64,000 nt of DNA from Trissonchulus latispiculum (GCA_030248195.1 JASAND010013381.1:1-64000); one strand, 5' to 3'; shown: positions 10,407 through 21,984, counted from the first letter of the stretch. Notes: a model not told the origin generated them from the letters alone. Made by a program: numbers and translations.

Positions 10407-11216
10407 TTAACAAGTTGGCCCCAAAAGGGGCAATATTCCTTGGTGGACCTTTAAAAATATGTGTGGGAAATGCTTCTTTGTTTATGTCAAATTGACAGAA
10501 GTAAACGGTTCTTGCTTTTAAAAGTTTAATGTACTACTGTATTGATGCAGTTCTCGTCAGTAGTCACAGCTCATTCGAGCTTAGGTTTTCAGACTTTAAC
10601 TTCTTCGAAGTATTTCCATATTATGATAATCTTGAAAAGAAACCAGTCTTGTTTCGCTAATTGACGTTGCTTATCCGCTTGATACAGAACAGATAACTGA
10701 CATTAACTGTAGTTTTCTAAATTCTACCTCTTTATGAAAATGAGTTTTTTACATTCGCACAAGGACAGAGGAGCTGTCTGTTACTGTAGATCTCCAAGTT
10801 TCTACACAATTTAAGTGTATGATTTTAAGCGACAGTTACAGAGAGATTTGTGTAATTTGGCTGGGAAGAATCATTTGTGTATATACTTTTGGTGTGACGA
10901 ATGAAGCATTAGAGTTGAGCTCAGGAGCTCAACTTCAATGTTAGTGTGCCTATGTGCAGCTCTCAAGCTACACTTTCGCACCCAAAAACATCCAACCGTA
11001 TAGGTTGCTGGCAGTTGGCAACTGCGAGAAGACTTAAAATTCTATCGCTTATATGGCTGTTAACCTAATTTGCATAATGAGCTTCCGCAAAAAAAGTTCC
11101 CTATACTAGCCCTGTGTTAAAGATAGGGCTTCGATGTAAAGAAACTGAGAAAACACACGCTAAACATAGATAGATATCATTTTATACATTCCTGCTCCAG
11201 CAGAGCAGGAATAAAA
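10407..11216 (+). repeat. Dispersed hairpin-ended repeat, copy 2 (expanded)
   Basis: The same start (AACAAGTTGGCCCCAAAAGG) and the same end, with the terminal hairpin slightly enlarged (CTCCAGCAGAGCAGGAAT). About 480 bp of unrelated sequence (roughly 10450-10930) replaces the first third of the body, either as an insertion or because two fragments lie side by side. Confidence 0.6.
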
Positions 11217-13022
11217 AGGGGCATTACGCGACCCAGCCACCTCCGGTGGGTCGCGGTTACCCACTAAAAGTCATATAGCCATCACGCACAACACTAAAGC
11301 TCATTAGGGTTAAGCACACTCAGAAAAACTAGTTCTTTGCAGATATAGCCGCAATACTCAATTAAAACTAGCCAGCCTGGCCATCGAATGACCAACGTTG
11401 GTCAGAAACAGCAACGGCCAACAACTAACTGACTGGACAGCGGCAACGGACAATTGACCCAATGGTTGGCCGGCCAATGATCAAAGAGTGATAGCATTAG
11501 AGCACTGCCCAATTTTAAACAAAACCATAAGATTCGTGTTCACATTGAACCAGGCAAAAGTGTCCAAAGCAGATTAAAGTCTTTGTATGGTATGGTATCC
11601 TCAAGTGTTCACACACAATACGAAAAACATGTACAAGTTGTGCTTCCCCCTTGAGTAGGTAAATTTTAATTTTCACGACATAGTACGGTTACGCCCCAAC
11701 TTACAAAGCTGTTGACACGAAGCGAGCTTAATAATAACTGCTAATAGAAAACCTAGAGCAGGCAGCATTTCACTGTGCATCGTTTTGATGAAACTATGAA
11801 AAACAAAATCCTTTATACTACCCGCAGTCAGACTGAAAACAAAGCTTCAACTAACCGGAATCATAAAAAGACAGCACCAAATGCCACCAGATATGAATTT
11901 AGTTAACAAAATCGATCCGCAGTTTGTGTAAGTAGTTGACTTTATTGACATTTACTGGAACAACCGGATAAATGAGCGTTGCTGGTTCAGCGAAAGAAGA
12001 AATCATAAATTTGTACAACATTTTCTCCACTGTATAAACTTTTTGCTGTTTTTAATCAAACTGGATTAATATATATGTTTGATTGCCGTCTTTTGCGTTT
12101 TGAGTTATGCTCCTGAACAGTTTTCATCTCATTTAAAATATCATGGACGTTGTCTGTAAAATTGGCCTGTGGCTCTTTAGTAGCTCTTTACTTTCCTTGT
12201 CCAAGCTTTCCTTGGCCAAAACTTTAAATTTACCAAAAAGCGCCAGCCATTCGGTCCCTAAAATCCTGCCTGCTCTGTAGGCACTCGACGTAGGCCTCTA
12301 ATTTAAGTACCAACTATGTCCGGGTGTCTGACCTACTGACATAAATATTAATTTTCGCAAAAATTGAATGTTTTTCCATGCCTGCATATCACAATCTACC
12401 AACTCTAACTGAGCATAATTTAATCAAAACAGTAAGACAAGAAAACTAACAAACAAACAACAAACATCACAGCAATTCGCACAACAGATTACAGTGAGCA
12501 TTTATGTAAAGATTAGGCATACGTCAAAGACAAAATTAGAATTCGTAGAATGTTCCCGCTACCTTAAAACCTTTTAAGCGCAAATGTGCAAATGGTCATT
12601 AAAACCATGGAATCATTGTTCAGACTAGGGATCCCTTTGTTTGTGCTCTATTAGCGAAACAACTAATTTGCCTAGGTTCGAAATTTGATTGATCTTCAGA
12701 TTTCGCACATTTCCAGTACAACAGCCAATGGTAAAATTAAAAGATTCAAAAGTTTCGTTGTAACACTTCCAAAGATTTCATTACGCATAAACTATTGGAA
12801 ACAATAAGAGGGAATATACATACATGCAAAAGAAAAACCAAAACAAAGCGCTCAATTTTTGTCTCACCAGTTTTATGTGACGGTAAGTTTTTCTAGTAAT
12901 TTTTTGCACCATTGCTGTGTGAAGCACATTGTAACACTGATCAACTTTACTTCCGACAATTTGAGAACTTGCGACTGTGAACTTTGATGTGGTCACATAC
13001 ACTGGGCGCGATTTAAGTAGAT
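11217..13022. other. Intergenic sequence 3' of the CAP gene, no gene seen
   Basis: AT-rich. It contains CCAACGTTGGTC-type words around 11380-11480 (TTGGCC/GGCCAA-rich) but no bounded element and no exon. The part nearest 13022 would be the 3' UTR of the minus-strand CAP gene. Confidence 0.45.
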
Positions 13023-13186
13023 TCATGGTTTAGGAACGTTTCTTGTGAAGTCTCCAGGATAATTGCTATTTCCACCTGGTCTGTAGAAGGCCACAATAAT
13101 CAGTTCCATTTTATCTGGTATTACAGATCTTCCAACTCCCATTTCACGAGTAGATCTCCAAACCATTTGAGAATAGTTTTTCGCGT
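13023..13186 (-). CDS. CAP-domain protein, terminal coding exon
   Basis: Last coding exon of a GAPR-1-like CAP (SCP/TAPS) domain. The acceptor TTTTTAG lies above 13186; splicing phase 1 joins G to AC to make the Asp of DAKNYSQMVW. It carries the CAP signature SQMVWRSTREMGVGRS, then the last strand (ELIIVAFYRPGGN) and a FTRNVPKP tail ending at a TGA at 13023. In GAPR-1-type proteins the residue before the F/Y-x-x-MVW motif is a metal-binding histidine; here it is asparagine. The tail length matches the single-domain GAPR-1 size class, so nothing else appears to follow. Confidence 0.88.
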
Positions 13187-13390
13187 CTAAAAACTTTATC
13201 AAACAATGCATGTTGTATTTGCAATTTTTAAGCTTTATCATATTCCACTTTTATTTCTATGGTAATGCAGCCTTTCACAATCACAATTACAGCTGTTCTT
13301 GGCAAATATCAAAGAAACCTAGAACTGATGTGCATACAAAGGGAAGTAGAATGACTCTACATGATCATGAAGGAAATTTCTTAGGTATAC

Positions 13391-13519
13391 CTGTGATCCA
13401 GCCCGGGTTTGCATAGTCATATTTTCTGGCCTCCTGAGCCCACTTATCACAGATATCTTCCGCAGGGGGAATTGAGGCGAGATCCGAGATCTTGCAGAAA
13501 TAAATATTCTCTCCAATAC
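13391..13519 (-). CDS. CAP-domain protein, middle coding exon
   Basis: 129 bp, phase 1 to phase 1. Acceptor ATTGAAG above 13519 and donor ACAG/GTATAC at 13391. It encodes GIGENIYFC, then a hydrophilic loop, then DKWAQEARKYDYANPGW, which aligns with the CAP helix and NPG turn. Both conserved glutamates of the CAP cavity (GEN and the Glu of WAQEA) are present. Two non-consensus cysteines (IYFC and EDIC) may pair with each other or mark a secreted form. Confidence 0.88.
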
Positions 13520-13570
13520 CTTCAATACCACAAGACAAGATAAATACAATATATTACACACACATAGCAC

Positions 13571-14016
13571 CAAGAGTACATAATACATAAGAGTGTGACA
13601 AGCGTCACACTCTATGTAATCAGCTCGAGAGCCATGCTCTGCGCGCTAACGGCCCACCCCCCCCCCGCAATTGCGTACCTAGTGGACCCCCCCGCAAATC
13701 AGTACCTAGTACGCAATTGCGTATGTTCACTCGCTGCTGCAATATTCCATTTATTGGGACCCCCCCGCAAATGTGACCTATCACTTTTCAATGTTGAATG
13801 TTAGGTGGCATTTGCGGGGGGGGGGACCAATAAATGGAATATTGCAGCAACGAGTGAACATACGCAATTGCGTACTAGGTACTGATTTGCGGGGGGGGGT
13901 CCACTAGGTACGCAATTGCGGGGGGGGGGGTGGGCCGTTAGCGCGCAGAGCATGGCTCTCGAGCTAATTACATAGAGTGTGACGCTTGTCACACTCTTAT
14001 GTATTATGTACTCTTG
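13571..14016. mobile_element. Foldback element, CAAGAGT ends, 7-bp duplication
   Basis: Near-perfect palindrome of 446 bp centred at about 13793, inside the intron between CAP exons 1 and 2. Ends are CAAGAGTACATAATACATAA on both strands. The 7-bp target duplication ATAGCAC lies at 13564-13570 and 14017-14023. Arms contain CAATTGCG words and C/G homopolymers of 7 to 12. It has no coding role; mirror open frames on both strands are by-products. It shares ends and architecture with 23151-23863. Confidence 0.88.
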
Positions 14017-14095
14017 ATAGCACATAATATAAAAAATCCCGAGTAAAATTTAATGTTACATGGGTGCGGTACATTAATTAGACGTATACAGTGTT

Positions 14096-14282
14096 TATGA
14101 TCTTTACGTTCTTTTGTTTCGTCGTTTCATTTCTAGGCTTAGATTATTGACCTTTTCTTGCCACGAGAGCTGTTAAATTATGGGTCGCGACGTTTCGCCC
14201 ATCTTTACTCATGGGCGTCGCGACCCAAAATTCAACAGCTACCGTGCTAAGAAAAGGCCAGTCATCTAACTCTAGAAATGAA
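14096..14282. mobile_element. Palindromic element with GGGTCGCGACG arms
   Basis: From about 14127 to 14282 the sequence folds on itself: TTTCATTTCTAG pairs with CTAGAAATGA, and GGGTCGCGACG pairs with CGTCGCGACCC, with GCCCATC/GATGGGC-like loops. An 11-bp direct repeat TATACAGTGTT (14085-14095 and 14283-14293) brackets it and could be a target duplication of Mutator-like length. It lies in the intron between CAP exons 1 and 2. Confidence 0.55.
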
Positions 14283-14577
14283 TATACAGTGTTATTTACG
14301 CAAAATATAGCAATCTTCACTTTGTGGACTTAGTGAACTAAAAATCGCCTCCCTCTTGGCGGTGGCACAAGGAATTCAACAATCACAAAATGTTCAAAGG
14401 TAAAAATCACTATTTTTGTCAAACACTGGCTAGTCTTTATTAGAAATTAATGGTCTGTTCTTCTCCATTTTACAGGATCTCTTTTGTTTCATCCACCGCC
14501 ATCAGTCAACTAGTCAAAATGTTGCACGTCACGCATATTGAGAGGCAGAAAAACACATTTTCTTTTAATTCTGTTAC

Positions 14578-14739
14578 CTGGTAGTTCACTGTACAGTTTT
14601 ATTCCTTTTTCTGCTAGCTTGTCTGCCCATTGCTGAGCTTGATCACCCAGTTCCTGACACCAGGAAAGCGAAGGACAGCCGTGCCTCGTCCTAATGCGAT
14701 TATGAGCCTCCAAAAATTCTCGTTGAAACTGGACATCAC
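14578..14739 (-). CDS. CAP-domain protein, first recognised exon
   Basis: 162 bp, phase 1 to phase 1. Acceptor ATAATTGCAG above 14739 and donor CCAG/GTAACA at 14578. It encodes the N-terminal CAP helix: FQREFLEAHNRIRTRHGCP, then WCQELGDQAQQWADKLAEKG and LYSELPG. Together with the exons at 13391-13519 and 13023-13186 it gives about 150 residues, the size of GAPR-1. Family members carry a cavity histidine after the second helix (LKHS in GAPR-1); here the matching position reads KLYS, so this His is lost as well as the one in exon 3. A phase-1 start implies an upstream exon, possibly a signal peptide or ShKT module, not identified to the right. Confidence 0.85.
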
Positions 14740-14799
14740 CTGCAATTATAAACTGAGTTGAAGCAGCTAGTGGAATGCAATATATTCTTGGTAATAGCA

Positions 14800-16146
14800 A
14801 GAGTACGTAATAGGCTATCGTTTAACAGACAATGGTAGGAGGTATAGGTATAAGATTAGTGTTTCGTCCAACCTGGGGAACATGTTTGTGCTAATCGGAT
14901 GACGCAATTAATCAATCAATCAATCGGAAGAGTAGATGCTTCCATACTCATAGTTTTTAACTGCAGCTTTCTGCGCTCTCGAAATTAACAAACGTTTTTT
15001 AAAAACGTTTTGACCTTTTACAGCTATGTCTTTACAGCTATGCTATTGAGAGCTTCTCTTGAGCCTTAGAAGCACTTTACCAAAAATTGGAAATTTGGTT
15101 CCTGATTTGTAGTGGAATTCCTTCAGCGTTGTGTTCATTAAATGACTGTCCAATTCTTGCTCATAGTTCCCTTCATCGGCGCCTCCCATTTTGCGCCAGC
15201 GATTGAGATTGTAACCTTGAACCCTTGTTGCTTAAAATTCACATTAATGTGGTCAAATAAATATTAATAAGACACACTTTCACCTGGAAATACATAAAAT
15301 CTGTGATGAAAACCGAAAAGCAGCAGTTACTAAACATGAATGATGAAAGGCAAAGTGATGAATATTTTTGCAGACAAAGAGTACAAATCCTTGTAACAAA
15401 AGCAACGGTTTATTGTAAGAAAATTCTACAGATTTAGAATGTCAAAAGAGTAAAAAATAAAAAGTGGAGAAATTGAAAAATGAGTCGAAATCAAGAAATG
15501 CAAAAAGTATCCAACAACACAATAAAATTAACAAATACGGTTATCTTAGATGTAGCAAGAGTAGATGTAGTGACTCAGTGAGTGAGTAGTTTATTCTAAT
15601 TCTATGCTTTTGAAAGATTGCGAACAATCAAATGTATGAAAAATAGAAATGAGCTAGATTTGAATGCTGCTAGAAATGCTCCCAATATAGCTTTAACATG
15701 GAGGGGGTCTGTTGACACCTGGGATCGGATGCGATGCGAAGGGATTAAAATCTTATCCCGTGTGGGATTAGTAGAAGTATTATGTCGGATCATGTAGCAG
15801 ATCGTCATTCATCATTTAGCATTTAATTACTTGGAATTGTTGAAAATTAAAATTTTTGTAATTGTGGTCTCGTGATATGATGCCATGAAATGAAGTAAAT
15901 AAAAAGTGTAACTGCAACATAATTTATTATGGGTATGGGGGCTTAGTGGCTTGACCGCAAACGCAGAGCTATAGGGACTGGGGCGGGAGCAAACAAATAG
16001 CCGAACCACCACTGTTCACTTATTTTTGTATGTAGCAGTCAACGTATGTATGTCAATGCTAGGCAGCTCGAGCCATTTTACTTGTGATTCTTCGCACGCA
16101 CTATCATAGCAAAATAAAACTGTCACAGACAACGACTTACGCTCGT
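14800..16146. other. Upstream or intronic sequence, no gene seen
   Basis: AT-rich DNA upstream of the first recognised CAP exon. It contains GAGTGAGTAGT-like short repeats near 15570 but no exon with convincing borders. Confidence 0.45.
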
Positions 16147-16891
16147 TTGCACCAAATAAGATTAAAGTTAAGGTTAACATCGAGTTAACCCTGAGTGCAG
16201 CAGGTTACAGAACACCGAGTTAGCCTTAGGGTTAAGGTTACCCTAACCCTCTGCACCAACGCTTTTCAGCTCAGGGTTACGAAACCTGAAGGTTAACACC
16301 GAGTTAACTTTTAATAGAGGGTTAGCCAATCCGTAGGGAGCCAGAAACGGTTTCCATCCAATCGGGAAGCGGTTATAGCCATTCATTTAACTCGGTGTTA
16401 TCGGCTGGAGAATAAGGTTAACAGAATACTTTCTTGTACTGGACTTGATACAATGAAATACAATGATCTGGAAGGGCACTGTAAAATTAATGCCATATAA
16501 ACCTTACCTCAATGTCCTTTCTGAAAGGAACCTTCGTTTCAAGAGTCATCATAGCTGTCGAAGGGGTCAAAGCAATTATTGAGAAATTTGTGGAAGCTTT
16601 TTCCGAATCGTCCTAAGCACTCATTTATTGAATTATGTATCAGTCAGTACCTATATTTTACCATAGAATTTAATTCAGCAACAAAAATAACAGTAATATC
16701 CTTAAAAATAGTGGCGCTATAAGGGTTAACCCTACTCCCGCTGAGGGTTAACTTTTTGGTGTTTAACACTGAGTTAACCTTAAGGTTAACACCGAGTTAC
16801 GTTAACCTAATTTGGTGCAACGGTCTAACTGCGGGTTATCTCTTGTTAACACCGAGTTAACGTAACACCGAGTTAAAAATGGTTGGTGCAA
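16147..16891. mobile_element. Inverted-repeat element rich in GTTAAC/CCGAGTTAAC
   Basis: Ends TTGCACCAA (16147) and TTGGTGCAA (16891). About a dozen copies of GGTTAAC-ACCGAGTTAAC words lie in both orientations inside the ends. Two further internal TGCACCAA sites (about 16245 and 16808, facing inward) make it look like one element nested in another of the same family. No target duplication is obvious and there is no open frame. Confidence 0.65.
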
Positions 16892-17338
16892 GCCAGTATT
16901 AAAGGTCTTTCAAAAAACTGCCAAAAAGCGGCGATAGATGCTTTCCTAAAAGCAGGAAAAGACCCGACAAAAGAAATTGGAAAAAAGCGTTGAAAGGCCC
17001 CAAGGAGACCTTTTAGATGGGGAACTAGGCAGAGGCAAGCGCTTCTAGAATTCTAATTAACAGGCCTCCCCCTACTCAACCATGGGTTGTATAAGAAATG
17101 TGTAAGGAATGCTAGATTAGGGCACTCCTGGCCGTATAAGGATTTCTTGTAATTTGAAACCATCCCCGATCTATAACGGTAATAACGTAAGTTTAAGTGC
17201 ACGTGAGATTTCACAAGTAAACTCAGAAAACATAAATTCGGCTCTAATGCCAATTTTCTGTAATTAAACGCAAACAACAAAGCATTTTTAGGGGACTCGA
17301 TGAGGCGAGATTTCTAATCGATTAGGTTAAATTTGCAA
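16892..17338. other. Intergenic sequence, no gene seen
   Basis: No exon or repeat that I can support. Confidence 0.45.
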
Positions 17339-17339
17339 A

Positions 17340-17546
17340 CTAAATATGTATGGGAAGTAGGCATAGGAAAGATTGACAAGCCCGAACGGGAGGCGTCAGG
17401 CACCCTCGTACCCACGAAACCAGGACCTAGAAGAGAGAAGGGACGACGGAGGTTCAGCTTTTCACTCACCATTGAAAGTAAAGAATTGGCCCCGCCGGGG
17501 ATCGAACCACGGCCTACTATGCCTACTTCCCTTACAAATATACCTA
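17340..17546. mobile_element. tRNA-box-B-containing inverted-repeat element (SINE-like)
   Basis: Outer inverted repeat: GGGAAGTAGGCAT at 17351-17363 against ATGCCTACTTCCC at 17518-17530. The minus strand contains GGTTCGATCCCC (near 17500), a good tRNA box B; translated on the plus strand it gives the typical PPGIEPRP artefact. A convincing box A is not seen. It is either a SINE relic that became palindromic or a short inverted-repeat transposon with a captured tRNA promoter. Confidence 0.5.
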
Positions 17547-18153
17547 AATGCAATTACAGATTAATGGTTTAGCAATTTAGTTTGCTGATTTCTTTGTTTG
17601 TCTGTGCCTACATTTTTGTCCTAACGCCTTTGGATGAAACCAACATAGGAGCAGACATTCGTATCGTAGTCTAAACTTCTGTTTTATGGAGGTTAAGCAT
17701 GACGAACCAAGCCAGAAACCTAAGGACTAAGGAGAACAGAACCAGAGACAAAACCGTCCCGAGAGGACCATGATTGACGTTTAATAAATGGTACACTAAA
17801 CGATTTATTATGGAAATGTCTATTATCTCTAACTGGATAAAGGCTATTTAGACATGAATTAAATGCTGTTTCCAAATTAGTTTTCGAACTTTTGAATTAC
17901 GTCAACTGTAGTTGAGTCTTGAATTAAACTCACCAGCGAAAACGGTTGAAACATTGTTCAAAATATACACTGAGTTAAATTGGTAAAAGGATCAAAATTA
18001 GGTAAATAATATTTATATATTTAATATGCAATACAAAATTATACATAATTCAGCACATATTATGACTCCATCTGAGCTTCTTAGGCCTAGCCATTGCGAT
18101 TTGACCTGACCGCCTGACTCTTCTTAGCTGGCTAGGCATGTATACAAATATAA
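17547..18153. other. Intergenic sequence, no gene seen
   Basis: AT-rich, no supported feature. Confidence 0.45.
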
Positions 18154-18692
18154 ACAAGTTGGCACCAAAAGGGCCAGTAATTCCTTTGTAGACCTGTTAT
18201 TTATCCAATTACAAAAATTGTCCTTGCCGGAAGCATGGTTTAGGTTAGAAGCTTCAGGTTTACGTTACTATTTCACTTGACTTCCCTTTTCTTCTTTTGA
18301 TATCTAATCCAACCACTACTCTCTCGCTGATCTCCACAGAGATCGGTAAGAGCAGGCCTATACTTGCCTTGACTGAGCTTGAAATATCCAGCACAAGTTA
18401 GTGCCTTTTATCACCTAACGCACCCATGTGTAGCTCCCAAGCTACACTGGTGCTCAAAAATCTGCAACCGTTTCGAGTGCTGACAGTCGAAGACTGCGTC
18501 AAGGCTGTCAGTTGCGCTACTTAAATAGGACCTAACCTAATTTGCATAATCTGAATGCTTAAGCTAGCAAAAAATACCTAAGCTAGCCCTGTATTGAAGA
18601 TAGGGCATCTAAATGGAGAAATGACTCACTATGCACTAAGCATAATAGTTTCCATTTTATACATTCCTGCTCCAGCAGGAATAAGCAGGAAT
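18154..18692 (+). repeat. Dispersed hairpin-ended repeat, copy 3
   Basis: AACAAGTTGGCACCAAAAGG start and ATTCCTGCTCCAGCAGGAAT end. It is collinear with copy 1 through GCTCCCAAGCTACACTGG, CTAATTTGCATAAT and AGCTAGCCCTGT. The 3' hairpin is followed by a partial duplication (AAGCAGGAATA). Confidence 0.7.
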
Positions 18693-19555
18693 AGTAAGCA
18701 ATTCAACTACAGCCTTTTGAAGGCACACCTCCGACATTGACAGAGTCAAGCTTTAGATCAGAAATATAACTGATCCAGATTCCGGAAGCTTCGACTTAGA
18801 AAAAAAGAAAAAGTAGCAAAAGTTTAAACTGGACGAGGGTGGGAGGCGGGAAGGAGTAATAAAAAGAAAAAGGATATGGAATTTCCCTAGAGGGGAAATG
18901 GCCATTTCAGTGGAGAACAATTCACTTTTCCACAATGCCTCAATAATTCTTGCTAGCAGAACGTTAGCCAAAGATAACTAGCCCAAAAGGAAATTTATGG
19001 CTGGCAAGGGAAAGATATAGAAGTCCCTTCTTGGACTGAACTTGCATGATTAAAAGTTTTGCCTGTCTAAGCAAGGTCTCAAGAAATCAGTCAAGAAGAG
19101 TTATTAAAGAACAACTCGCCCTTCGATGAACAACAAAGATATAAGTTTTTCAGCTAAGGACGTGGTTTTTGGGTATTTGATAATTTCATTATAAACTGCC
19201 AAGATCTACGTTCTTTTCTGTTGAAAGAAATAAATAATCAGTTTTTATTTATTGATGACCGTTTTAATTTGTTTATAAATAATTATGCTAAAAATGTACA
19301 GTATTCATAATGGGAGTGACCTAGAGGATAAACAAGAATAAATCCACAGGTTGCCAAATGCACCAAGTAAAATAATTTTAAAATTGTAGAAAGTAAAGCC
19401 CAGGTAGACAAAAACCGAACGTGTACTAAGCTTGCAACTCATACACTCATCGCAGTCTAAGACACAATCTTAATTTCCACCCATTTTATTATTTAATTTA
19501 CTCTCCAGTCTTCACATTCTTCGTCGGACGTAGAATTCATAGCGTATGGGTCTTT
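18693..19555. other. Intergenic sequence, no gene seen
   Basis: AT-rich, no supported feature. Confidence 0.45.
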
Positions 19556-19559
19556 GGCG

Positions 19560-20640
19560 CATTGTCTGCGGATATCTATGCGGATATCTCCGCGGAACGT
19601 CAGCGAACCGCAGGGACAAACACCCAGGTATCTTCTATAGATGAGGTTTGCCGGGCACGTTCATTGACAGCGGGTTCGTTTGTACGATCAGTTGTAGTAG
19701 GGCGCCGAGAAGGGACCGACCGGAACGGCTTCAAGTGTTTAACGTGGCAGCTAGACACTCTACCCGTAAAAACATCGCGGACCAAATAGCAGTTGTTCAG
19801 TCTATCTTCTTCCAACCATTGAGGGTCGAACTTATTTCAGCGCCCGGGTATCCGTCTGCTATTCTTAACCCAAACCCAAGAACCGACAGGGAATGATTCA
19901 ACTGAAACAGAAGGCGGACTCCGACGAGCACTCGTTTCCCGCTTTCAGTTGCTTTCGAGAATGATGTTCCTAACGTTCGCCAAAGGGTCCTGTGAGCGAA
20001 AGTTTGCTGCACTTGGTAAGGAAAGATCACTTTGAATTTTCACGGAAACTTGAAACATTGTTTCACATGCAGAAACCAGAGCTGTTTGGTGAGGACAGGT
20101 ATTGTAAGCGAACGCTGTAGAATCCAAGAACAAGTCCCAATTTGTCCTGTAGGTCATTGACGTAATGCCACAGAGCGCGTCCTAAGGTTTGATTACTAGA
20201 CCATTTCCTTCCGAATGGTTAGGAATGTATGTCTTTCATTTTACTTGAGGCTCGGAGTAAAGCTAATCTAACACGTTTGATACGAAGCTGCCCAAAAGTT
20301 TCCGGAACCCCAAACTCAAAAATGTACTTCAAAAATTTTTCTGCAATTTCTTCCGCCCGCTGACTCGCCAGCGGATACAGTTGGACGTACTTGGAAAAAT
20401 GATCAGTAACTACCGATATGTACGTTTAACCGCAGTTGATCCTGGGCAGCGGGCCGTATATGTCTACAGCCAGGAGCTTCAGGAGGCGAAAGGAATTGAT
20501 CGGATGCAGCATGTAGTTAAAGGATTTTCCACGGATCGTATTCCTTGCGCAATTGTAACTTGTAATTTGTAATTGTAATAGGAGTAATTTGTAATTGTAA
20601 TAGGACGAACAGTATTTCCGGACATAGTCATACATGCGCG
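19560..20640 (-). pseudogene. Gypsy integrase relic with deleted catalytic core
   Basis: Minus strand, broken into several frames. From 20470 downward it shows DIYGPLP (first catalytic Asp region), FSKYVQLYPLASQRAEE, then FGVPETF. The segment with the second Asp and most of the stretch to the catalytic Glu is missing around 20160-20290. RTNWDLFLDSTAFAYNT and the C-terminal YLVRDVFTGRVSSCHVKHLKPF follow, down to about 19600. The frame shifts several times. Non-functional Ty3/Gypsy remnant with no LTR recognised. Confidence 0.75.
20556..20610. repeat. TTGTAAT-type short tandem repeat
   Basis: Imperfect tandem AATTTGTAATTGTAATAGGA units at the edge of the Gypsy relic. Confidence 0.6.
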
Positions 20641-20978
20641 GCCAAATGACGTTCTTCTTAACTTAAAATAGGTCGCTAGTACCGTTAGCGAACAGAGCAC
20701 AGTTTTTGCTCTGATAACATTACAAAAGAATCTAGTGAAAAACAGCAAAAACAAAACTCCGTGATGGGCCAATCTCCAGCCTTGGTAAACGCAATGGGTA
20801 ATTGTAACGACAATTATTCGGTGTCAACTATACACCCCTCAGGCAAACTTAAAAATTATATACTTCAACTGACACTACTCCTAACCGGTGCACATCCAAC
20901 TGGAGTGGGGCGTACGGATAAAAATATTTCAAAATCTTCACGTTGCCTGGTAAGCTGAAGAATGCAGTGCTTGCTCCG

Positions 20979-21195
20979 GCTTTTGTGTACTGTGTGGGGA
21001 CCACGATATAAATTTGACGGTGCGCCAATTTGACCTTTTCACGGCCCATTGCACTCAATTATTGCTCTCAACAGGTCCGATTTGAGTTTCTTTGGACTGC
21101 CTTGTAGCAAAGGTCAATCTTAGAGGTCGAAGAAATGTACTTCTATTTTGGTCCCCACAGAATTCCAAACGTTACCGTAACAGGTGCGAATGTCC
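20979..21195. repeat. Inverted-repeat family, left copy (outer part)
   Basis: GTGTGGGGACCACGATATAA through GGTCCCCACAGAATTCC and CGTTACCGTAACAGG. This matches, inverted, the segment at about 28070-28290. The GGTCCCCACA words are inverted within the repeat itself. Confidence 0.65.
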
Positions 21196-21328
21196 GACTT
21201 ACTTGAATTATTTCAATTCATATCATAATTACAATTATGATATGAACTGAAATACCATAGCTTAGGCTCCTAAAAAGAGCTGTTGAATTCCCGTCAATAA
21301 TCGGCTTTTAAGCTTTCAAACAACTTAA

Positions 21329-21582
21329 GGTAGTGGTATCCTTTTGTGCAGTGCTTTTGTGGTGATTTTTTGAAACGCTATAACTTTCGGCCAAAATTTT
21401 TCTTGTGCCATAATATGAAGGACATATGGGCCGAGGAACTTTGGATTTGACGCAACAAGCCTCAATACTCCAGAAAATCCGGCAAATGTGCGGTGACACG
21501 AAACTTCGCATGTTTGTATTCAGTTTTCTCACAACTGGGGTCGTTTTAGCTCAAACCAAGAAAAAATGTCACTCCGTAAGGA
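21329..21582 (+). mobile_element. TTAA-flanked element, truncated third copy
   Basis: TTAA at 21325-21328 followed by GGTAGTGGTATCCTTTTGTG, then collinear with the left half of element B (AGGACATATGGGCCGAGG, AAATGTGCGGTGACACGAAA, GTTTTAGCTCAAACCAAGAA). It lacks the right terminus and the Gypsy insert, so it shows the pre-insertion sequence of element B. Confidence 0.65.
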
Positions 21583-21984
21583 ACTGTGTCAAAATTAACT
21601 GCCAAAAATTTCGTATATACGATGAGTTAACGTTAAAAAAGTAAAACGGCAATAAAGGATTTTTGCAAATAAAATCCTAAAAATTTGGTTTGGAAAAAAA
21701 AAACGGGGAAAAAAGAGAGGAAAGAGATTAGGAGGAAGCGCTGAGGTTAAAAAAAAAAAAAGAGGGAGAGCATGATAAAGAAAACGCATTATAATCGCAT
21801 ATTTCTTTTTTGAAAAACGTATACACAATGCCAATAAATCGTATATACGACCCAAACTGAATCGTATAAAATAATTCGTATTATGTGAAATATTTTTGAC
21901 ACGGTTCCTAATAGTTGTAAATTCCCTTTCAAGCGTTGAAAATAGGATTGGTGTCCGTGTAGAAAGGGGACATTTGATTTTCAA

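Noticed and set aside
13595..14025. Two near-identical 70-codon frames, one on each strand
   Set aside because: Mirror images produced by the foldback element's palindrome.
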